Source: Rhizobacter terrae | GTDB lineage: Bacteria; Pseudomonadota; Gammaproteobacteria; Burkholderiales; Burkholderiaceae_C | Assembly (NCBI RefSeq): GCF_003852895.1 | Contig: NZ_QUSW01000009.1 | Span: forward strand, 186,001 to 250,000 | Direction: 5' to 3' | DNA length: 64,000 nucleotides | Shown here: in pieces, positions 58,846 to 64,000 of the stretch | Layout of the letters: every line of letters starts with the position of its first letter | How positions within the stretch are numbered: position 1 is the stretch's first letter | Made by a program: the position numbers and the translations under genes | Notes under the pieces: model-generated | Databases searched by the model: none | Told to the model about the DNA's origin: nothing | The model's input: only the letters and a program-made list of their open reading frames with translations

Positions 58846-59240
58846 GAGGGCTCCTTGCTGCTGTCCGCCTTGGTGAACATGGATTCGACCGTGTCCAGCA
58901 GCTTCTGGGGGCTGAACGGCTTGACGATGTAGGAATTCGCCCCGGCGGCGACGCCTTCACGGACGTCGTTGATCTGCCCGCGGGCGGACACCAGCACGAT
59001 CTTGGTGTGCGACAGGTCCGGCATGGCACGCAGCTGGCGGCAGACTTCCAGGCCGTTCATCGGCCCGGGCATCATCACATCCAGCAACACCAGGTCCGGC
59101 TTGATCGATTCGGCCATGCGCAACGCGGCCGCGCTGCCGTTGGCCTCATGCAGTTCGACGCCGTCTTCGAGCATTTCAAGCGACCAGCGGACCAGGCGTC
59201 TGAGGTCCGCCTGATCATCGACGATCAGGACACGTTTCAT
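58842..59240 (-). CDS. Single-domain response regulator
   Basis: From ATG 59240 the 132-aa protein is a receiver domain only: KRVLIVDDQADLRRL with the acidic pair, phospho-acceptor D54 in LVLLDVMMPG, IVLVSARGQ and Lys in SYIVKPFSP. It is followed, with ATGA overlap, by the PhnD-like gene and then the PAS kinase. It lies 60 bases after an Hpt-domain gene, so phosphate flow kinase, regulator, Hpt (or the reverse) is likely. Confidence 0.87.
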   Translation of the reverse strand: MKRVLIVDDQADLRRLVRWSLEMLEDGVELHEANGSAAALRMAESIKPDLVLLDVMMPGPMNGLEVCRQLRAMPDLSHTKIVLVSARGQINDVREGVAAGANSYIVKPFSPQKLLDTVESMFTKADSSKEPS

Positions 59241-59300
59241 GGTTCGGGTTGTCGGTGGAAAAAGCGGTCCCTTGATGGCAGGACCAGGGTTGGACACGAT

Positions 59301-59993
59301 TCATGGCGGCAAGGCCAGGAAGACTTCACGGATCAAATGCCTGCCCAGCGCAAGGACATGGCCGGTTTGGCCGGCCAGCAGCGCGTTCTGCAATTCGTCG
59401 GCGGCCGACGTGACGCTCATGTAGCCGTAGGAGCCGGCCGATCCCTTGAGCGTGTGGGCCAAGTGCAGCAGTGTGGTGCTGTCGCCTTCGTCCAAGGCCT
59501 GCCGGAGCCCGGCAAGCTGGGCGGCCAGGCCGGCGCGGAATTCAATCTTCAGTGCCTGGAAGTCGGCGTCGTGCTCGACGTCGAGCACGGTATGTGGGCC
59601 ACTGGCCGCGGCGGCCAGAAGCGGGGCCAGCCATTGCGCCAGCTTGCCCTGCGCCGGACAACCCGCCAGGACGGCGTCAAACCCGTCAGCCGGCGACACG
59701 CAGCGGACCGTGCAGACGCTGCGCACCCAGCCGACGATCGGCCGATGGTGACCGGCCGCGCGCAGCATGCGCACAAATTCGCCAGCCGGCGCTGCGTCGG
59801 ACGTCTCCAGCACCAGCAGGTTGTACGAGCGCTTCAAGACGGCTTCGATGGCCGAATCCGCATCCCGCACGGTGTCGGTCTCCAGCCCCAGGCGCTGGAG
59901 CCGGCACACCAGGCGGTACGCACCGAAGGCAGGCCTGGCGGCCAGCAGCACGAACGGCGCGCAGGCAGCAGCGATGTGGCGGTCGGCGGACAT
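59301..59993 (-). CDS. Receiver-like plus Hpt phosphotransfer protein
   Basis: The 230-aa protein has a receiver-like N-terminal half (residues 10-125) without the expected Asp (the position reads LLVLETSD) and a C-terminal Hpt domain with H180 in LAHTLKGSAGSYGYM. Hpt domains shuttle phosphate between receiver domains. It is the first gene of the operon leading to the response regulator, PhnD-like protein and PAS kinase, and probably connects this kinase to the stand-alone receivers and EAL protein nearby. Confidence 0.82.
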   Translation of the reverse strand: MSADRHIAAACAPFVLLAARPAFGAYRLVCRLQRLGLETDTVRDADSAIEAVLKRSYNLLVLETSDAAPAGEFVRMLRAAGHHRPIVGWVRSVCTVRCVSPADGFDAVLAGCPAQGKLAQWLAPLLAAAASGPHTVLDVEHDADFQALKIEFRAGLAAQLAGLRQALDEGDSTTLLHLAHTLKGSAGSYGYMSVTSAADELQNALLAGQTGHVLALGRHLIREVFLALPP

Positions 59994-60084
59994 GTGCCGT
60001 TATCGACCGCCGCACTCGCCCGTTGAGGCGCCCGGTTGCCGCGCAGTCCTTCAAACTTGACGCAGATCAAGCCTGCGGCGTGAA

Positions 60085-60906
60085 CTATTCCCGGCGCCCC
60101 AGCCGCTGGCCAAAGAACGCGAGGATCTCGTCGCGCGCCGCGAGCGTGGGCTGTCCGGCTTCGTCGATGAGGTGCGCCGTGACGACGCTGTGCGGCTGCG
60201 TCACCACCTGCTCGAAGAAGGGCGGCAGCGACTTCTTGTTGGCCGAGCTGTCGGGCAGCACGCGGGCGACGAAGCGCTGCCCCAAGGCCTGCGCGTAGGC
60301 GGCGAAGCGCTCGGCCCGGCAAAAGTGGTCGCCTTCGAATCGGTAGGCGAGCACCGTCAAGTCCTCGCGGTCCATGCGCTCGCGCACGGCGGCCAGCTCA
60401 TCGGGCGCGATCTCCAGCCCTGCCGGGTCGTTCAGCGGCAGCGTGGGTTGCGACAGCACGGGCGCGAGCATGGCCGGCTCCAGCATCATCGTGAGCGCAA
60501 AGTTGCCGGTGAAGCACATGCCGATGGCGCCCACGCCCGGGCCCCCGCACTCCTCATGCGCCAGCCGGGCCAGCGCCCGCAGCCATTGCGTGACCGGGCT
60601 GGACTGGTTGGCCGCCATGGCCCGGAACTCGGCGCTGACGCAGGCGCGCTTGAAAACGGCCACGCCCTCCTCCGCCTGGGGCACTGCGCCGTCGCGGCCG
60701 AACAGCGAGGGCATGTAGACGGTAAAGCCGGCGTCGCGCACCCAGCGGCTGAAGCGCGCGACGTGCGGACTGATGCCGGGCATCTCGGTCATCACGATCA
60801 CGCCTGGGCCGGTGCCGGCCACGTGGACCACCTTGGTCGCACCGTTGAGCGTGATCTCTTGTGCTGAGAAGTCGTCGAGGGGATCGTCCTGATCGAGGGG
60901 GCGCAT
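60085..60906 (-). CDS. Dienelactone hydrolase family protein
   Basis: The 273-aa protein shows the dienelactone hydrolase fold: GVIVMTEMPGISPHVARFSR, FTVYMPSLFGRDG, nucleophile C131 in GAIGMCFTGNF (Cys as in DLH), and GDHFCRAERF carrying the likely catalytic His. It hydrolyses ester or lactone bonds; the specific substrate is unknown. No signal peptide. It is divergent from the GlxA-type regulator at 61001 across a 94-bp gap, which probably controls it. Confidence 0.85.
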   Translation of the reverse strand: MRPLDQDDPLDDFSAQEITLNGATKVVHVAGTGPGVIVMTEMPGISPHVARFSRWVRDAGFTVYMPSLFGRDGAVPQAEEGVAVFKRACVSAEFRAMAANQSSPVTQWLRALARLAHEECGGPGVGAIGMCFTGNFALTMMLEPAMLAPVLSQPTLPLNDPAGLEIAPDELAAVRERMDREDLTVLAYRFEGDHFCRAERFAAYAQALGQRFVARVLPDSSANKKSLPPFFEQVVTQPHSVVTAHLIDEAGQPTLAARDEILAFFGQRLGRRE

Positions 60907-61000
60907 GGTCTTGTCGCAATGAGTGGATGGGCTTTCATTGCATCGCGCCAGGGCCTAGACTGGCAGTGTCTTGTTTGACATGTTTGAGGCGTTTTCAGCC

Positions 61001-61984
61001 ATGCCTGATTTCACTGTCGTGGTTCTGTCCGGGTCGTTCGCCGCGGGCGTGGCCATCACGCTGGACGTGCTGGGCGCGGCGGCCTCGCTGGCGCCGGGGT
61101 TGAAGCTGCCCCGGCCGACCTGGCGGGTGATGTCTGTCCAGGGCGGCCTCGTGCCACTGACCGGCGGCCTGCATGTGGACACGGACTGCATGCCTGCCAA
61201 ACCGCGTGCGGATGCTTCCACCTGGATCATTCCCGGCCTCGCCATGAACACGCCCGCAGCCGTCGCCAACCGCCTCGCCGCCAGCGATGCGCGGCAGGCC
61301 ACCGACGCCGTGCGGCGCCACGTCGCACACGGCGGGCACGTGGCAGCGTCGTGCTCCGGCGTCTTCCTGCTGCAGGCCGCGGGCCTCGTCCAACAGCGGC
61401 GCGTCACGACCTGCTGGTGGCTGGCGCCAGAACTGCATCGCCTGGAACCGGGCAGTACCGTGGATGCCGACCGCATGGTCTGCGCCGACGGGCCGGTGCA
61501 CACCGCGGGCGCCGCCATGGCGCATTCCGACCTGATGCTGCACCTCTTGCGCATCCGCTTCGGCAGTGCCTTGGCCGAGGCTGTGAGCCGCACCTTGCTC
61601 ATCGATGCGCGGCAGGCGCAGGCGCCCTTCGTCGTTCCGGCGATGAAGGCCAACGGCAACGAACTCGTCAGCCGGCTCACCCGTCGCATCGAGTCGGCCC
61701 TGCCGACGCCGCCCAGCGTGACCGAACTCGCCAGCGAATTTGCCATGTCCGAACGCACCCTGGCCCGCCATGTGCGCGCTGCCACCGGGCACGGCACGCT
61801 GGCGCTGGTGCAAGGCGTGAGGCTCAATCGCGCTCGCACGCTGATCGAGACGACGCGACTGTCCATCGAGCAGGTGGCAGCAGAGGTGGGCTACGAAGAC
61901 GCGACCGCCCTCAGGCGCCTGATGCGCAAGACCGCCGGCGCGACGCCGAGCCAGTTCCGCCCGGCCCTGGATCGCAGCGCCTGA
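61001..61984 (+). CDS. GlxA-type AraC regulator (DJ-1/PfpI domain)
   Basis: I start at ATG 61001; ATG 60980 would add seven residues but has no ribosome site. The 327-aa protein has a DJ-1/PfpI-like N-terminal domain (VVVLSGSFAAGVAITLDVLG; nucleophile-elbow region AASCSGVFLLQAAGL) and a C-terminal AraC HTH (VTELASEFAMSERTLARHVR; EQVAAEVGYEDATALRRLMR; GATPSQFRP). It likely regulates the divergent hydrolase gene. Confidence 0.87.
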   Translation: MPDFTVVVLSGSFAAGVAITLDVLGAAASLAPGLKLPRPTWRVMSVQGGLVPLTGGLHVDTDCMPAKPRADASTWIIPGLAMNTPAAVANRLAASDARQATDAVRRHVAHGGHVAASCSGVFLLQAAGLVQQRRVTTCWWLAPELHRLEPGSTVDADRMVCADGPVHTAGAAMAHSDLMLHLLRIRFGSALAEAVSRTLLIDARQAQAPFVVPAMKANGNELVSRLTRRIESALPTPPSVTELASEFAMSERTLARHVRAATGHGTLALVQGVRLNRARTLIETTRLSIEQVAAEVGYEDATALRRLMRKTAGATPSQFRPALDRSA

Positions 61985-61998
61985 AGCTCGGACGACGC

Positions 61999-62310
61999 TC
62001 AGGCGACTTCGTAGCTGCAGTCGCAGCCCTGGCCCGCGGCGATGAGCCGACGCGCCCAGCGCCGGACCATCGGTGCGGTCCAGCGCAGCAACCAAGGCAG
62101 GAACTGCGCAGGCGACTCGATCAACCCGCAGCGGTACAGCCCGCCGTCATCGCGCCATTGCAGGGCATCGCATCGCCCTTCCCGTTTGCCGCTGATGAGC
62201 ATGCCCACCGGACACGGCTGCGTGGCGCAGCACAGCCCGCAGCCGTTGCAAGGCTGCCCGGCACCGGGCTTGGCCGGCGCGGCGCTGTGAAGGCGGATGA
62301 CTTGGTGCAC
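61999..62310 (-). CDS. YkgJ-like cysteine-cluster (zinc/iron chelatase) protein
   Basis: The 103-aa product from GTG 62310 has the Cys cluster PCNGCGLCCATQPCPVG with later cysteines in GRCDALQWRD, LYRCGLIE and GCDCSYEVA, the pattern of YkgJ-type (YkgJ/CxxCxxCC) metal-binding proteins. Its role is unknown; a chelatase or Fe-S/zinc protein is assumed for the family. No ATG fits in frame near the start, so the GTG is inferred from where family similarity begins. Confidence 0.75.
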   Translation of the reverse strand: MHQVIRLHSAAPAKPGAGQPCNGCGLCCATQPCPVGMLISGKREGRCDALQWRDDGGLYRCGLIESPAQFLPWLLRWTAPMVRRWARRLIAAGQGCDCSYEVA

Positions 62311-62422
62311 CTTGCCATGATGGCCCGGCCGCGGCGCGGCCGATCCGTCAAATACCGGGTGAAATCTCCCTGCCGCGCCGCGACAGGGCTTCGCCTCGAC
62401 AAGGACAGCGCGAGGCACTAGC

Positions 62423-63190
62423 ATGCGCCAGTCTTCAACGGCACCTCCGGTCATGAGCCTGTTGGCCACTCGCAGTACGTTCCTGGCATGCGCGTTCATG
62501 CTCACCACATCGGCACACGCGGCATTGCACATGCTGACCGATGAGAACGCGCCCTTCGGATACACCGACCCCGCCAGCCAGAAAATCACGGGCATCACGG
62601 CCGAGATGGTGATCGAGGCGGCAAGGCGTGCCAAGCAGCCCTATGTGCTGGAGATCTTTCCCTGGGCACGCGCCTATTCGCTGGCAAAGAACGACCCCGA
62701 CACCTGCGTCTATCCGCTGGTGCGGCTGCCCGAACGTGAATCACAGTTCCAGTGGATCGGGCCGCTGTCGGTCAACACCTGGGTGCTGTATGCCAAGACC
62801 AGTTTCCCGGGCAAGGTCAGCAGCCTGGCTGACCTTGAGAAATACGTGATTGGCGGATTGCTGCAGGACGGGCCGTCGATGTACCTCAAGTCACAGGGCA
62901 TCAAGATCGACCTGGTGGGCGACAACAAGCACAACCTGAAGAAGCTCGCGGCCGGCCGCATCGACTTGTGGGCGACCGGCCTGCATCGCGGACGGGCACT
63001 GGCGGCCGAGGAAGGCATCACCGACATCAAGCCGATCTACACCCTCAAGGAAGTCGACCACTATCTCGCCTGCAGCCCGAAGACGGCGGAAAGCGCCGTC
63101 AAGGCATTGAACCAGGCCGTCGACACCATGCGCAGCGACGGCTGGATGAAGAAGATCGGCGAGCACTACCAGAGCGCCGTCGCGAAGTGA
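62423..63190 (+). CDS. Family 3 periplasmic solute-binding protein
   Basis: The 255-aa protein (ATG 62423; ATG 62453 would shorten it by ten residues) has a signal peptide (TRSTFLACAFMLTTSAHA). The mature part is SBP_bac_3-like: HMLTDENAPFGYTD, GITAEMVIEAARRAKQPYVL, YPLVRLPERESQFQWIGPLS, GRIDLWATGLHRGRALA and a C-terminal MRSDGWMKKIGEHYQ. It is a solitary amino-acid-type binding protein without transporter genes nearby, a group that often includes orphans with unknown ligands. Confidence 0.85.
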   Translation: MRQSSTAPPVMSLLATRSTFLACAFMLTTSAHAALHMLTDENAPFGYTDPASQKITGITAEMVIEAARRAKQPYVLEIFPWARAYSLAKNDPDTCVYPLVRLPERESQFQWIGPLSVNTWVLYAKTSFPGKVSSLADLEKYVIGGLLQDGPSMYLKSQGIKIDLVGDNKHNLKKLAAGRIDLWATGLHRGRALAAEEGITDIKPIYTLKEVDHYLACSPKTAESAVKALNQAVDTMRSDGWMKKIGEHYQSAVAK

Positions 63191-63221
63191 ATGCGGGCGG
63201 CGTGAGGCCGCCCGACCCTCG

Positions 63222-63968
63222 TCACCGCGTCGCGAAATACCGGCTCGGCGTCACGCCGGTCAACCGCCGGAACATCGCAATGAAGGCGCTGACGTTGTCG
63301 TAGCCCACTTCGAGTGCGGTCGACGTCACCGATTGCCCCGCGGCGATCAGCTCCAGCGCCTTCAGCAGCCGCGCGCGCTGCCGCCAGTCGATGAAGTTGA
63401 ACCCGGTCTCCTCGACGAAATAGCGCGTGACGGTGCGTGCCGACATGCCGGCCCAGTGGGCCAGTTGATCGAGCGAGCGCGTGTCGGCCGGGTTGGCGGT
63501 GATGGCCCGCGCGATGCGCAAGGCACGGCGGTCCTGCGGCATGGGCAGGCCCAGCGGCTCCTGCACGCCGTCGCGCACCTCGTCGCGCACGAGGCCCAGC
63601 AGCCGCGAGCGGGATTCATCCCAGTCCACGCCGTCCCACTCGGCGGCGCGCATCACCGCCTCGCGCAGCAGGCCCGAGGCCCGCATGGTGAATGGCTGCG
63701 ACGGAAGCTGCAGGCACTCCAGCGGCGCCAGGTAGGCGCTCCAGCCTTCATAGGCGCCGTGCACCGACGCGCCGTGGCGCTGCAAGGGCGGCACCCACAC
63801 GGCATGCGTGGGCGGCACGACCCATTGGCCGGACTCGGTGGTCACGGTCATCAGGCCGCGCGTGGCACCGAAGATCTGGCCGCGTGCATGGGCATGCGGC
63901 TCGGTGAAGCGCGGTGTCGTCTGCGCCGCGGCGATGACCACCAGCGGCACGCCGTGGTCGCTGCTCAC
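63222..63968 (-). CDS. AraC-family regulator with cupin sensor (possibly 5'-incomplete)
   Basis: From GTG 63968 the product has 248 residues: an AraC-binding cupin (RFTEPHAHARGQIFGATRGL; WVVPPTHAVWVPPLQRH) and a C-terminal HTH pair (LDQLAHWAGMSARTVTRYFV; STALEVGYDNVSAFIAMFRR; GVTPSRYF). The same frame stays open to the right edge of the window (DARLAHKLSLVSSD), so the true start may lie outside. The regulated gene is likely beyond the edge. Confidence 0.83.
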   Translation of the reverse strand: MSSDHGVPLVVIAAAQTTPRFTEPHAHARGQIFGATRGLMTVTTESGQWVVPPTHAVWVPPLQRHGASVHGAYEGWSAYLAPLECLQLPSQPFTMRASGLLREAVMRAAEWDGVDWDESRSRLLGLVRDEVRDGVQEPLGLPMPQDRRALRIARAITANPADTRSLDQLAHWAGMSARTVTRYFVEETGFNFIDWRQRARLLKALELIAAGQSVTSTALEVGYDNVSAFIAMFRRLTGVTPSRYFATR

Positions 63969-64000
63969 GAGCGAGAGTTTGTGCGCCAGGCGCGCATCCT

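Overview
The window is high-GC DNA (by eye about two thirds G+C) with the gene families of a Burkholderiales/Comamonadaceae chromosome, plausibly Variovorax-like: a Gram-negative porin beside a substrate-binding protein and a TctD/TctE-type two-component system, a PEP-CTERM protein, many AraC/TetR regulators, DHA2 and EntS-like exporters, and LytS/LytTR and PAS kinases. The species is inferred from gene families only. No rRNA, tRNA or CRISPR array was seen.

Left end (1-13.6 kb), accessory island. An IS1595-type transposase runs off the left edge. A compact plus-strand operon follows (DUF2971-like protein, SHOCT-like protein, PD-(D/E)XK-like protein, AlbA_2/Schlafen-like protein; 675-4552). 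Facing it is a minus-strand operon (12726 down to 4861) of a 1040-aa protein of unknown family, a 1302-aa SF2-type helicase with an ATGA overlap, and two small unknown genes, with a divergent XRE regulator at 12878. Both look like defence or mobile-element conflict modules; I cannot assign either to a named system.

13.6-29.5 kb, ordinary chromosome. Porin, periplasmic binding protein and response regulator/kinase (13622-18003); AraC regulators; an epoxide hydrolase; an EntS-like MFS exporter; a second, divergent EF-Tu preceded by a leader that looks like an attenuator; a TetR/SDR/DHA2 exporter set with two perfect TetR-type palindromes; a PEP-CTERM protein; a Dabb protein; and a secreted amidohydrolase.

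29.8-48.9 kb, an R-body supercluster. The plus strand carries an 80-aa protein, a fused AAA+/M41 metalloprotease, four near-identical RebB (R-body) proteins, three divergent Reb-like proteins, two unknown proteins, a DUF1906 lysozyme-like protein, a phosphoesterase/phospholipase C, an EEP-fold nuclease-like protein and an Ig-like repeat protein. Converging on it is a minus-strand block: a wHTH-STAND-TPR ATPase, an unknown protein, an Rz/Rz1-like spanin pair, a four-TM membrane protein and a regulator fusing a degenerate NtrC-type AAA+ domain to an AraC HTH. A 264-bp MITE-like foldback element sits exactly between the two convergent stop codons. My reading is a domesticated lysis-plus-R-body-plus-toxin device; the families are visible, the joint function is inference.

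49-64 kb, housekeeping and signalling. YbaK-like deacylase, S1/P1 nuclease, a frameshifted VOC gene, LytS/LytTR pair, DUF1161 protein, REC and REC-EAL pair, a PhnD-type binding protein with kinase, response regulator and Hpt protein, dienelactone hydrolase, GlxA-type regulator, a YkgJ-like Cys-cluster protein, a family 3 binding protein and an AraC regulator reaching towards the right edge.
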